Shown here one piece after another: positions 1 to 8,002 of a stretch of DNA of 64,000 nt. Source of the stretch: Streptomyces sp. SA15. GTDB taxonomy: Bacteria; Actinomycetota; Actinomycetes; Streptomycetales; Streptomycetaceae. The first letter of the stretch is position 1, and each line of letters begins with the position of its first letter. Position numbers and translations under genes: made by a program. The DNA lies in NCBI RefSeq assembly GCF_002291145.1, contig NZ_NTGE01000099.1, positions 427,957 to 491,956 on the forward strand. The letters are read 5' to 3'. A model generated the notes under the pieces. That model was given only the letters and a program-made list of their open reading frames with translations, had not been told where the DNA came from and ran no database searches.

Positions 1-2
1 AC

Positions 3-869
3 GCCTCGACCGACCGCACGGTGGAGGTCGCCCGCGAGGCGGGTGCGATCGTCCGGGAGGAGCCCCGCAAGGGAAAGGGCAACGTCATCCGGCGCGCCTT
101 CGCCGATGTCGACGCCGACGCGCTGCTCATCATCGACGGCGACGACACGTACGACGCGTCACGGGCGCGCGACTTGGTGGACCTGCTCTTCGAGGGCCCC
201 TACGACCAGGTCGTCGGCGCTCGTCGCCAGACGGTCAGCGGTGCCTACCGGACGGGGCACACCGTCGGCAACAAACTGCTCACCGGGGCGGTGCGCTCTC
301 TGTTCGGCAATGACGTGACCGACATGCTGAGCGGCTACCGGGTCTTCTCCCGGCGCTTCGTCAAATCCTTCCCGGCACTCTCCCGCGAGTTCGAGACCGA
401 GACCGAGATGACCGTCCACGCACTCCACCTCCGCCTCCCCACGGCGGAGGCGGTGGTGGACTACAGAGTCCGGCCCGACGGAAGCGAGAGTAAACTGCGA
501 ACATGCCGGGACGGCTGGCGCATCCTCCGGCTGATCCTCGATCTGGCCCGGCGCGAGCGGCCCTCGCTCGTCCACACCGTGATCGCGGGTGCGCTCGCCC
601 TCGTCTCGGTCATTCTCGGTATCCCCGTCATCACCGACTTCGTCCGGACCGGCACCGTGCCACGCTTCCCGACGGCGATCCTCGCCGCCGCGATCATGAC
701 CATCGCGACGCTGGTCCTGCTCGTGGGCTACATCCTTGAGTCGGTCATGTACATGCGCCAGGAACAGTTGCGGCTCGCGCACCTCGCCTATCCGGCACCG
801 CACCCCTCGCCACCGCACCTCCGCCAGGAGGCCGACGCCCACGGCCCGGCGGCGATCACGCAAAAATAA
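3..869 (+). CDS. Glycosyltransferase family 2, DPM1-like (5' end outside window)
   Basis: The reading frame is already open at the first bases, so the N-terminus lies upstream. The visible 288 residues hold the C-terminal part of a GT-A fold: KGNVIRRAF followed by a DGDDTYD metal/nucleotide site, then LSGYRVFSRRFVKSFP and an ETEMTVHAL stretch typical of dolichyl/polyprenyl-phosphate sugar transferases. Two transmembrane helices follow (about VHTVIAGALALVSVILG and AILAAAIMTIATLVLLVG), so the enzyme is probably membrane-anchored and moves a sugar from a nucleotide donor to polyprenyl phosphate for cell-envelope glycans. Donor and acceptor cannot be told from sequence. Confidence 0.88.
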   Translation, partial: ASTDRTVEVAREAGAIVREEPRKGKGNVIRRAFADVDADALLIIDGDDTYDASRARDLVDLLFEGPYDQVVGARRQTVSGAYRTGHTVGNKLLTGAVRSLFGNDVTDMLSGYRVFSRRFVKSFPALSREFETETEMTVHALHLRLPTAEAVVDYRVRPDGSESKLRTCRDGWRILRLILDLARRERPSLVHTVIAGALALVSVILGIPVITDFVRTGTVPRFPTAILAAAIMTIATLVLLVGYILESVMYMRQEQLRLAHLAYPAPHPSPPHLRQEADAHGPAAITQK

Positions 870-908
870 TGTGGTCGGCGTCCACGTCGCTCAAAGCCTC
901 ATATCGGC

Positions 909-914
909 GATAAT
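909..914 (+). promoter_or_regulatory. Candidate -10 box (GATAAT) for leaderless mRNA
   Basis: GATAAT lies 6 bp before the ATG at 921 with no ribosome-binding site between. Leaderless transcripts are common in Streptomyces. The transcription start is inferred. Confidence 0.4.
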
Positions 915-920
915 CGGAAT

Positions 921-1292
921 ATGAGTACGGCGATGTATGAACTAGCGGCCGCGGGGAGCGATGTGCTCAACGTGATCGCCGCCTTTGTCGGAGGCCTGTT
1001 CATCGCCGGTGCCTTGATCTGGGCCGTGCGATTGGGCATGAAGGCCATGGACCAGGAGCTGCCCCACCCCCGCCCGGAGGAGCAGCCGAAGCTGCCCGAG
1101 TCCGGCCCGATCCGCGAGGTCCGGGAGCTACGGGAGCCGGACGAAGTTCCGGTGCCCCCGGACGGGCGGGAACGGCTCATGCCGTATCAGCTCCACCACT
1201 CCGCAAGCAAACGAGGTAAGGACCAGCACCGGAAGCGCTGGCTGCCGGGTTCCAGCGGCTCCTTCGGGAGCGGAGGACTGGGGCATACATGA
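921..1292 (+). CDS. Small single-pass membrane protein, DUF6479-like
   Basis: 123 residues with one N-terminal transmembrane helix (VIAAFVGGLFIAGALIWAV, about 17-35) and a charged Pro/Glu-rich cytoplasmic tail with PRPEEQPKLPESGPI and REPDEVPVP, a pattern I recall from the actinobacterial DUF6479 family. The role is unknown. The start is the ATG at 921. No Shine-Dalgarno is visible, but a GATAAT hexamer ends 6 bases before it, so the mRNA may be leaderless. Confidence 0.7.
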   Translation: MSTAMYELAAAGSDVLNVIAAFVGGLFIAGALIWAVRLGMKAMDQELPHPRPEEQPKLPESGPIREVRELREPDEVPVPPDGRERLMPYQLHHSASKRGKDQHRKRWLPGSSGSFGSGGLGHT

Positions 1293-1342
1293 TCGCGGCC
1301 TCGGCTGCGCGTGATCATCTACGACGTGCGGGGGTTGCCCCT

Positions 1343-1879
1343 CTACAGGGCGGCCCCCGCCGTCCTGGGCCGGTACACCGCCAGTGCCCAGATCACGAAG
1401 AAGTTGATGGCGATCATGATGACCGACCAGACCGGGGCGTACGGCAGGAACAGGAACTGGGCGACCATGCTCAGGGACGCCAGGAAGATGCCCGTCATCC
1501 GGGCCCAGGCGGCGCCCTTGAGGATGCCCCAGCCGGTGGCGGCGATGACCGCGCCCAGGACGATGAGGATCACTCCCCAGCCGGTCAGGTTGATCTTGTA
1601 GACGTAGTCGCCGAGGCGGGCCCAGACGTCGTCCTCCGCGAGCGCGGAGATGCCCTGGAAGATCGCCAGGACGCCGTTCATCAGCATCAGCACACCGGCG
1701 AAGACGACCCCGCCCGTGACCCAGCCGGCTTGGGTCGGCGTCATCGCGGGGCCGGCCTCGGCGGACGCGGGACCGGCCGGCCGGAAGGTGTCGTCCCGGG
1801 CCGGGGGCGTCTGCTCCCGGCCCGTGGGCGTCCGGCCCCCTCCGGTCGGCGGCGGTGTCGCGTGCGGTTGCTGGGTCAT
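1343..1879 (-). CDS. DUF7144-type four-helix membrane protein
   Basis: 178 residues. A Pro/Thr-rich cytoplasmic N-terminus (about 1-50) is followed by four transmembrane helices: GWVTGGVVFAGVLMLMNGVL, INLTGWGVILIVLGAVIA, ARMTGIFLASLSMVAQF and VWSVIMIAINFFVIWAL. The conserved pieces DYVYKINLTGWG and GWGILKGAAWARMTGI match an actinobacterial membrane family (DUF7144) of unknown function. I chose the ATG at 1879 because the family signature needs nothing upstream and the in-frame extension is low complexity. The region before it carries tandem 'ggctcac' repeats. Confidence 0.75.
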   Translation of the reverse strand: MTQQPHATPPPTGGGRTPTGREQTPPARDDTFRPAGPASAEAGPAMTPTQAGWVTGGVVFAGVLMLMNGVLAIFQGISALAEDDVWARLGDYVYKINLTGWGVILIVLGAVIAATGWGILKGAAWARMTGIFLASLSMVAQFLFLPYAPVWSVIMIAINFFVIWALAVYRPRTAGAAL

Positions 1880-1910
1880 GGCGGTATCCCGTCTCTGCCG
1901 GGGCGGGCGG

Positions 1911-1945
1911 CACGGTGAGCCGTGAGCTGTGAGCCGTGAGCCGTC
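1911..1945. repeat. Short tandem repeat (gtgagccgt type, ~8 bp)
   Basis: About four imperfect 7-8 bp units (gtgagccgtgagctgtgag...) lie in the 5' leader region of the DUF7144-type gene. They could be simple slippage products. No function is assigned. Confidence 0.55.
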
Positions 1946-2048
1946 CGCCAGGGTCTCGTCCTTCGACTCGACGATCGGGCGAGACGAGAGCCGCCGCCAT
2001 GGGGGCGCGGCTGTCCGGGTGAAGCCCGGCGTGGAGCGGCCGGGTCCG

Positions 2049-2537
2049 TCAGTCCGCCACCGGCCAGTTGAGCTCGGTGCGCAGGTCACGCGGGTCCATC
2101 TCCGGCGTGGGCTGTGTGACGTAGGTTTCCCACCTGACCTCTCCGGCCGACAGCCCTTGGGCACGCAGCCAGGAGTGCAGCCGCTGCCAGGAGGAGTCGA
2201 GAGCGTCGTACGACCCGACGTGCGTCAGCCGCGCGACCAGGCCGCCGGGCAGCGAACCGGCGACGACGTCGCCCTGGGGCCGCACGGCCCGGTCCGTGGC
2301 GAAGCCGACCTCGAGGTCGACGGTCTCTCCGGGAAGTCCGTGTCCGGGAAGTCCGCGGTGGACGCAGAAGGCAGGGCTCGCCACGGCGATCCGCTGAGCG
2401 TCGATGGTCAGGGCCAGGGTACGGAAGGAGGAGTCGAAGAAGTCCCGCAGCTGAGCCATCGGAACGACGCCGCGGATCACCGCTGTCATCGCCGGGTCGA
2501 GTCTCACGAGCTGCGGCTCGGTTCCAGGAGTACTCAT
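2049..2537 (-). CDS. GyrI-like / AraC effector-binding domain protein
   Basis: 162 residues forming one SOUL/GyrI-like small-molecule-binding domain: PQLVRLDPAMTAVIRGVVPM at the start, PAFCVHRG, VDLEVGFATDRAV, the LPGGLVARLTHVGSYDAL strand-loop, and WETYVTQPTPEMDPRDLRTEL at the end. Stand-alone members bind hydrophobic or cationic ligands; no DNA-binding domain is fused here. It starts at the ATG at 2537, 29 bp after the stop of the secreted-protein gene on the same strand, so the two could be co-transcribed. The ligand is unknown. Confidence 0.8.
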   Translation of the reverse strand: MSTPGTEPQLVRLDPAMTAVIRGVVPMAQLRDFFDSSFRTLALTIDAQRIAVASPAFCVHRGLPGHGLPGETVDLEVGFATDRAVRPQGDVVAGSLPGGLVARLTHVGSYDALDSSWQRLHSWLRAQGLSAGEVRWETYVTQPTPEMDPRDLRTELNWPVAD

Positions 2538-2566
2538 GACGTGTGGACCGGGCCCGCACCGGAATC

Positions 2567-3346
2567 TCATCGCCCAGCCTTGGACAACCCCTTCGACGAC
2601 GTGCCGCCCACCATGATCTGGATCTGCTCGCTCGCCGCACTCACACCGTTCAGGGAAGCCGTCGCCTGAAGCCGCCCCGCGCCGGCCGCGAGCGCCGGGC
2701 CCGGTAGGCACGACCAGGTGCCGTCGGTGCCGGCCGTCGTCGCGCAGACCTTGTTCTCGGCCGCGTCCCGGACGGTGACCTGGGAGCCCGGATAGGCCGT
2801 ACCGGAGATCTCCGGCCGGTCGGGCAACGGCACCCCCGACTCGGGGCGGGTCAGCTTCGGCTCGGGCAGGCCGACGATCACCGCGCACGCGCCCCGCTGC
2901 CGGACCATCCCGCTCACGTCCGTGAGCCACAGCGCACAGCCCCGCAGCCGTGTGCCCGGCACGGCGTACGCGGGCACGGCCAGGACGAAGGGGAAGGCCC
3001 GGCCCCGCCACGCCTCAGCCCCGGCGGAACCCGTCAAGGTGTACATCCCGCTGCCCCTGTCGCGCGCGAGAGCGCCCCGGTAGCCGGCGGCGTCGAGCGG
3101 CACGCCCGTGACCGCGACCCCGTCCGGCGCCGTCAGCGTCAACGCCGACCCGGCGCCCAACGGCGGCCCCGCGTACCCCGCGACCTCGACGACCCCTGCC
3201 CGCCCCGGGCCGATGGTCACGGCACCCCACAGCTCACGGCCGGGCTCACCGGCGTACGCCACCGCGGGCGACGAACCGCACAGGACGGCGATCGCGCCCG
3301 CCAGGGCTATGCCCACCAGGGCGACTGACTTCCTGGACCTGCTCAT
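2567..3346 (-). CDS. Secreted protein with C-terminal bacterial Ig-like domain
   Basis: 259 residues. A Sec signal peptide (RSRKSV, then VALVGIALAGAIAVLCGSS, cleavage near AVA-YAG) precedes a domain of unknown type. The last ~75 residues (PDRPEISGTAYPGSQVTVRD...DGTWSCLPGPALAAGAGRLQA) match the bacterial Ig-like folds found in cell-surface and polymer-binding proteins. Two Cys in the Ig domain could form a disulfide. Exported; function unknown. The same frame stays open far upstream, but that extension overlaps the opposite-frame GH13 gene and has no protein-like composition. Confidence 0.7.
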   Translation of the reverse strand: MSRSRKSVALVGIALAGAIAVLCGSSPAVAYAGEPGRELWGAVTIGPGRAGVVEVAGYAGPPLGAGSALTLTAPDGVAVTGVPLDAAGYRGALARDRGSGMYTLTGSAGAEAWRGRAFPFVLAVPAYAVPGTRLRGCALWLTDVSGMVRQRGACAVIVGLPEPKLTRPESGVPLPDRPEISGTAYPGSQVTVRDAAENKVCATTAGTDGTWSCLPGPALAAGAGRLQATASLNGVSAASEQIQIMVGGTSSKGLSKAGR

Positions 3347-3492
3347 CGTCGGCGAACTCCTCACGGCCTCACGACGGACGTCGGCGACACCGGCGACACC
3401 GCTGCGAGCGATTCTCCCGGCCTGTTTCCGCAGGTGGCATGTGGTGCACGGCCGTATGGGCGACCCACCGCCGAATGGGGGCCGAGAGACAG

Positions 3493-5187
3493 TCAGCCGA
3501 TCCAGACGGTCGTGTCCGGGCCCAGCAGCCCGTCCTCCAGAGGGGCGCTGCTCAGCAGCACCTCCCCCGCCGGCAGCCGTACGGCCGTCCCCGACAGGTT
3601 GGTGACGCACCGCCAGCCGTCGTGCCGGGTGAAGTCCAGTACCCCGGCCGGGGTGTCGTCCGCCCAGACCAGTGACTCGCCCTCCAGCAGCTTGCGGCGC
3701 AGCCGCAGGGCCGTGCGGTAGAGCTCCAGGGTGGAGCCCTCGACACCGTCCTGGGCCTCGACGGCGTACGCCGCGAAGCTGTCCGGCTGCGGCAGCCAGG
3801 CACCACCCGCCCCGAAGCCGTACGACGGTCCCGTCGTCGTCCACGGCAACGGCACCCGGCACCCGTCGCGCCCCTTGCGCACCCGACCCGTCTGCTCCCA
3901 GATCGGGTCCTGGAGGACCTCGACGGGCAGTTCGGCGACCTCGGGCAGGCCGAGTTCCTCGCCCTGGTAGACGTACGACGATCCGGGCAGCGCCAGCATC
4001 AGGAGCGTGGCCGCCCTGGCCCGTCGTAGGCCGTGGGACTCGTCCACCGCGGGTGCGTGGCCGCCGGACAGCAGCCAGGCGTTGTCGTCGGTGCCGGGCG
4101 GGAGCATCAGCCGGGAGGTGTGCCGTACGACGTCGTGGTTGGACAGCACCCAAGTGGCGGAGGCGCCCGCCTGGTGCGCGCTGTCCAGGGAGTCGGTGAT
4201 GACCTGGCGCAGTTCGTCCGCGTCCCAACCGGCCTGGAGATACTCGAAGTTGAAGGCCTGGCCGAGTTCGTCCGGGCGGGCGTACAGCGTGCGTCGGGCG
4301 CCCTGGACCCAGGCCTCGGCGACCGCCATGCGGGGCGGGCGGTAGGAGTCGAGGATCTTGCGCCAGTCGCGGTAGATCTCGTGGACCTCGTCGCGGTCGA
4401 AGAAGGGGTGGGTGCCGGGCGGGAACTGGGGGAGCGCGTCCTCGCCGCTGAGTTCGGGGGCGCCGAGGTCGCGCAGCGGCTCGCTCAGGTCCTTGGCCAG
4501 GGCGTGGGCGACGTCGACGCGGAAGCCGTCGACACCGCGGTCGGACCAGAAGCGCAGGGTGGTGCGGAAGTCGGCGCGGACCTCCTCGTTCGCCCAGTCG
4601 AGGTCGGGCTGTTGGGGGGCGAACAGGTGGAGGTACCACTGTCCGTCCGGCACCCGCTGCCAGGCGCTGCCGCCGAAGACGGACTGCCAGTCGGTGGGCG
4701 GGAGTTCGCCGTGCGTGCCGCGGCCGTCGCGGAAGACGTAGCGGTCGCGGGCGGGGGAGCCGGGGCCGGAGGCGAGGGCCTCCTGGAACCACACGTGCTG
4801 GTGGGAGGTGTGGTTGGGGACCAGGTCGACGATCACTTTCAGGCCGAGCCGGTGGGCCTCGGTGGCCAGCGCGTCGAAGTCGTCGAGGCTGCCCAGGCGT
4901 GGGTCGACGTCCCGGTGGTCGGCCACGTCGTAGCCGCCGTCGGCGAGTTCGGAGGGGTAGAAGGGGCTCAGCCACAGGGCGTCGACGCCGAGCGCGGCGA
5001 GGTGGGTCAGCCGCCGGGTGATGCCCTTGAGGTCCCCGAGTCCGTCGCCGTCGGCGTCGGCGAAGCTGCGGGGGTAGACCTGGTAGACGACGGCCTGGCG
5101 CCACCAGTTGGGGTCGCGGGAGGAGAGGTCGGCAGTGGTGTCGGAGCGGTCGGAGCGGTCGGGGTGGTCGGTAACGGGGTCGGTCAC
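3493..5187 (-). CDS. GH13 alpha-glucosidase
   Basis: 564 residues, normal for oligo-1,6-/alpha-1,4-glucosidases. A (beta/alpha)8 barrel opens with WWRQAVVYQVYPRSFADADGDG. The catalytic triad is intact: nucleophile D225 in GFRVDVAH, acid/base E291 in AVAEAW, stabiliser D352 in LSNHDVVRH. VDLVPNHTS is conserved region I. No signal peptide, so it should hydrolyse imported malto- or isomalto-oligosaccharides in the cytoplasm. I chose the GTG at 5187 because GGGAG lies just upstream; earlier in-frame ATGs add a non-homologous stretch. No sugar transporter is adjacent, and the only neighbours are unrelated. Confidence 0.92.
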   Translation of the reverse strand: MTDPVTDHPDRSDRSDTTADLSSRDPNWWRQAVVYQVYPRSFADADGDGLGDLKGITRRLTHLAALGVDALWLSPFYPSELADGGYDVADHRDVDPRLGSLDDFDALATEAHRLGLKVIVDLVPNHTSHQHVWFQEALASGPGSPARDRYVFRDGRGTHGELPPTDWQSVFGGSAWQRVPDGQWYLHLFAPQQPDLDWANEEVRADFRTTLRFWSDRGVDGFRVDVAHALAKDLSEPLRDLGAPELSGEDALPQFPPGTHPFFDRDEVHEIYRDWRKILDSYRPPRMAVAEAWVQGARRTLYARPDELGQAFNFEYLQAGWDADELRQVITDSLDSAHQAGASATWVLSNHDVVRHTSRLMLPPGTDDNAWLLSGGHAPAVDESHGLRRARAATLLMLALPGSSYVYQGEELGLPEVAELPVEVLQDPIWEQTGRVRKGRDGCRVPLPWTTTGPSYGFGAGGAWLPQPDSFAAYAVEAQDGVEGSTLELYRTALRLRRKLLEGESLVWADDTPAGVLDFTRHDGWRCVTNLSGTAVRLPAGEVLLSSAPLEDGLLGPDTTVWIG

Positions 5188-5533
5188 GTGGTCTCCCTCG
5201 TGGCAGTGGCGCGGGGCACTCAGGTGGGCAATCGGACGGGCACTCAGGTACCTGTCCACATTGTCGGGAAAGCGAACTCGAACGCTGTCCGGAGCAGTTC
5301 ATTCCCCGTGTGACGAAATTGTGATGGCTTTCTGAAGTCGCCCTCCATAGCCGCAGGTTGACAGCGTTCTGCCAGGAGATCCACGATGTGCGGACACCGT
5401 GGCCCATGTGACCAATGGGCCCAGTGTTTTCAGACCCTGTGCATCACTCTGTGTATCTCAGGGCTCTGTGTGCGTTTTTCAGACCCGGTGTTCTTCGGAA
5501 CACTCGCCACCCCCCTCACCCGATGGGATCCGC
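5188..5533. other. 346-bp divergent intergenic region with 15-bp direct repeat
   Basis: No gene is visible. It lies between the divergent GH13 gene and LAETG-protein gene and must hold both promoters. Two near-identical direct repeats (ttttcagacccKgtg, at 5427-5441 and 5476-5490, 49 bp apart) lie on the side of the LAETG gene and could be operator or promoter elements. No convincing LacI-type palindrome was seen for the glucosidase. Confidence 0.5.
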
Positions 5534-6475
5534 ATGTCCATAGCTAGACGTGTCACCGCGCGCCGCCTGCTGGGGACGGGCGCCGCGGCGCTCGTCCTCT
5601 GTGCCGCCCCCGCCTCGGCCGCCTGGGCCACCGGCACCCCCGGCGGCGACGGCTGGAAGTCCGGCGGCAGCTACAAGCCCGGAACGGGCGCGGGCACGGA
5701 AACCGGTACCGACCGCTGCCAGTTCTCGCTGGACGGATCGAACTTCTACGACTCGGTCAAGGTCGACGACCAGAACCTCAAGCCCACCGACGACGGCAAG
5801 GTCCACATCAAGGTCCGTGCCGCCGGTGACGCCTCCACCTGCACCGCCTCCCTCGCCTCCTACCTCGCCCACGGCGCGACCTTCGCGACCTCCGGCGAGC
5901 AGGTCTTCGTCGACTTCGACACGGTGACCGTCAAGCCGGGGCAGACCGAGTCCCTCGACATCGCGGTGCCGGACGCGGGCTGCTTCGCGCAGATCGACCT
6001 CTACCGCGGCGCGGTCAAGTTCGACGGCAAGCTCGACGCGAACGACGGCTTCCAGCACGGCGACCTGCCCAAGGGCCCGGACCGCCCGGTCATCAAGGAC
6101 AAACTGATCGCGGCCTGGAACGGCGGCACGAAGAACTGCACGACGCCTCCGGCCACGGAGGAGCCCCCGGCCACGCCGACCCCGCCCCCGTCGACCCCCG
6201 AGGAGCCCACCGAGCCCTCGACACCGACGGCGGAGACGACGCCTCCGGCGACGGAGCCCCCGGCCTCGGAGACCCCGTCCACCGAGACCCCGACCCCGAC
6301 CCCCTCCGACTCCACCACCGCCCCGGCCCCCCAGCCGAACGGCGGCGGCGACAACCTCGCGGAGACAGGCGGCAGCAGCGCGACCGGCCCGATCGCTATC
6401 GGCGCGGCCGTACTCCTGGCGGGCGGCGCGGGCATCGTCCTGACGACGCGACGCAAGCGAGCCGCTCGCTCGTAA
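5534..6475 (+). CDS. LAETG-anchored cell-wall surface protein (sortase substrate)
   Basis: 313 residues. Twin-Arg-containing signal region (ARRVTARRLLGTGAAALVLC..., cleavage after ASAAWA), a central Cys-containing domain (CQFSLDGSNFYDSVKVDD...CFAQIDLYRG) of unknown function, a ~70-residue Pro/Thr/Glu-rich wall-spanning linker, then NLAETGGSS, a hydrophobic helix and RRKRAARS. LAxTG is the substrate signature of class E sortases in high-GC Gram-positives, so the protein should be covalently linked to peptidoglycan. Start is the ATG at 5534; the frame stays open upstream without signal-like sequence. Confidence 0.85.
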   Translation: MSIARRVTARRLLGTGAAALVLCAAPASAAWATGTPGGDGWKSGGSYKPGTGAGTETGTDRCQFSLDGSNFYDSVKVDDQNLKPTDDGKVHIKVRAAGDASTCTASLASYLAHGATFATSGEQVFVDFDTVTVKPGQTESLDIAVPDAGCFAQIDLYRGAVKFDGKLDANDGFQHGDLPKGPDRPVIKDKLIAAWNGGTKNCTTPPATEEPPATPTPPPSTPEEPTEPSTPTAETTPPATEPPASETPSTETPTPTPSDSTTAPAPQPNGGGDNLAETGGSSATGPIAIGAAVLLAGGAGIVLTTRRKRAARS

Positions 6476-6484
6476 GCATCACCC

Positions 6485-6568
6485 GGTAATGGGCAGATCT
6501 GTTCCACCGGCACGCCCGCGTGACCTGGGGTTTCCCCTCGCGGGGGTGGAACAGATCTGCCCATCACC
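6485..6568. repeat. 84-bp hairpin repeat, copy 1
   Basis: Two 24-nt arms (6485-6508 and 6545-6568) pair with one mismatch around the core GGCAGATCTGTTCCACC; the 36-nt loop contains cacg...acctggggttt. It starts 10 bp after the LAETG gene stop. A second copy is at 35176-35259 with most bases identical, including the loop, and with one compensated pair (G-C here, T-A there, next to GGCAG). It may act as a terminator, but loop conservation suggests a mobile or functional repeat. Confidence 0.85.
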
Positions 6569-6646
6569 ACGTCCCCCGTGTGATCTTGGATACCTGCGCA
6601 AGTACGCAGCTATGCAGGAGACCGCTTGCCGCCCTACGGTGGGCGG

Positions 6647-6867
6647 GCCGTGGTGCTCGGGAAGCCGGTGACGCCCCCTCAGGACACTCAGGAGGCCATT
6701 CCGGAGCGGCCCTCGCCACTGTGATCGGGGAGTTCACGTCCCGTCCGGCACGAGCCGGGCCACTGGTCGTACGACTGGGAAGGCAGGGACGGCGGACGCA
6801 CGACCCTCCCCCACTCTCGACTTCGCTCGAGCGGGAGGTACCCCCAAGCCAGGAGACCGGCCACGGC
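6647..6867 (+). ncRNA. Cobalamin (B12) riboswitch
   Basis: P1 pairs GCCGTGG (6647-6653) with CCACGGC (6861-6867). Inside are GGGAAGCCGGTG (from 6659), ATTCCGGAGCGGCCCTCGCCACTGTGA (split around 6698-6724, conserved GCCACTGTGA at 6715) and the B12 box AAGCCAGGAGACC (6846-6858). These are the consensus blocks of the cobalamin aptamer. It precedes a Ni/Co permease, so B12 should repress cobalt uptake. A probable SD (GGAG, 6895-6898) and start codon lie 28-41 nt downstream, which suggests translational control. The peripheral arm (6725-6845) is unusually long and contains a dispersed repeat. Confidence 0.9.
6806..6845. repeat. Streptomyces dispersed repeat (cttcgctcgagcgg type), copy A
   Basis: The 40-bp element (ctcccccactctcgactt, then cgctcgagcgggaggtaccc) aligns with the reverse complement of 18578-18616 at about 34 of 39 positions. 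From memory this motif is scattered through many Streptomyces genomes. Here it lies inside the riboswitch, ending exactly at the B12 box. Confidence 0.85.
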
Positions 6868-6907
6868 ATCTCACGAGTTGATCCACGAGGTGCTGGAGCG
6901 TGACCGT

Positions 6908-8002
6908 ATGACCCTGCCCGAGCCCACATCCTCCTTCCGCTGGCGGCGCGAGGACACCCTCAAGACCGCCGGTCTGATGGCGGTGATCGCCGCCCTGCAC
7001 GTCGTCGCCTTCGGGGTTCTCTTCCTGCTCGTCGTGCCCGGTCACTACGAGGTCGGCGACAAGGCCTTCGGCATCGGCCTCGGCATCACCGCCTACACCC
7101 TCGGCATGCGGCACGCCTTCGACGCCGACCACATCGCCGCCATCGACAACACCACCCGCAAGCTGATGGCCGACGGCAAGCGGCCGGTGTCGGTGGGCTT
7201 CTGGTTCGCCCTCGGGCATTCGAGCGTGGTGGTGGTCATGGCCGCACTCGTCGCGGGCGGCGCCGCACTCGCGGGCACGCTCCTGAACGACGAGTCGCGT
7301 ACCCACCAGACGCTCGGGATCGTCGGTACGACGGTCTCCGGCACGTTCCTCTACCTCATCGCCGCCCTCAACCTGGTCGCCCTGCTCGGGATCCTGAAGG
7401 TCTTCCGGGCGATGCGGGCCGGCGAGTACGACGAGAAGGAGCTCGAACAGCACCTGGATTCAAGGGGGTTCATGAACCGCGTCCTGGGCCGCCTCACCAA
7501 GTCCATCAGCCGTCCGGGGCAGATGTTCCCCCTCGGCTTCCTCTTCGGCCTCGGCTTCGACACGGCCACCGAGGTGACCCTGATGGTGATGGCGGGCTCG
7601 GGCGCGGCGGCCGGTCTCCCCTGGTACGCGATCCTCTCCCTCCCTCTCCTCTTCGCCGCCGGCATGAGCCTGTTCGACACCCTCGACGGCACGTTCATGA
7701 ACTTCGCCTACCAGTGGGCGTTCTCCCACCCCGTCCGCAAGGTCTTCTACAACCTCACGATCACCGGCCTGTCCATCGCCGTCGCCTTCTTCATCGGCAC
7801 GATCGAACTGGTCGGCGTGCTGCACGAGAAGCTCGACCTGACCGACGCCGTGACCACCTGGATCGCCGAGATCGACCTCGACAACGTCGGGTACGTCATC
7901 GTCGCTCTGTTCGTGGTGGTGTGGGCGGCGGCCATCGCCTACTGGCGACTCGCGAGGGTGGAGCAGCGGTGGGCGGTGCGCCCCGCCGCCGACACCCGCT
8001 AG
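6908..8002 (+). CDS. NiCoT-family nickel/cobalt permease
   Basis: 364 residues, eight predicted transmembrane helices. The metal-selectivity signature of helix II, RHAFDADHI (His69 onward, HX4DH), and the second signatures FALGHSSVV and LGFLFGLGFDTATEV are intact, as are LFAAGMSLFDTLDG. The family imports Ni2+ or Co2+ with high affinity. The upstream cobalamin riboswitch argues that cobalt for B12 synthesis is the physiological substrate here (inference). Start is ATG 6908; an upstream in-frame ATG at 6878 would be inside the leader. Its stop overlaps the stop of the convergent hydrolase at CTAG (7999-8002). Confidence 0.93.
   Translation: MTLPEPTSSFRWRREDTLKTAGLMAVIAALHVVAFGVLFLLVVPGHYEVGDKAFGIGLGITAYTLGMRHAFDADHIAAIDNTTRKLMADGKRPVSVGFWFALGHSSVVVVMAALVAGGAALAGTLLNDESRTHQTLGIVGTTVSGTFLYLIAALNLVALLGILKVFRAMRAGEYDEKELEQHLDSRGFMNRVLGRLTKSISRPGQMFPLGFLFGLGFDTATEVTLMVMAGSGAAAGLPWYAILSLPLLFAAGMSLFDTLDGTFMNFAYQWAFSHPVRKVFYNLTITGLSIAVAFFIGTIELVGVLHEKLDLTDAVTTWIAEIDLDNVGYVIVALFVVVWAAAIAYWRLARVEQRWAVRPAADTR

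Noticed and set aside
3346..5407. Long N-terminal extension of the Ig-like secreted protein
   Set aside because: It is the other-frame reading of the GH13 gene; the signal peptide marks the true start at 3346.
5188..5533. MalR-type operator for the glucosidase
   Set aside because: No LacI-family palindrome could be found; only a direct repeat.
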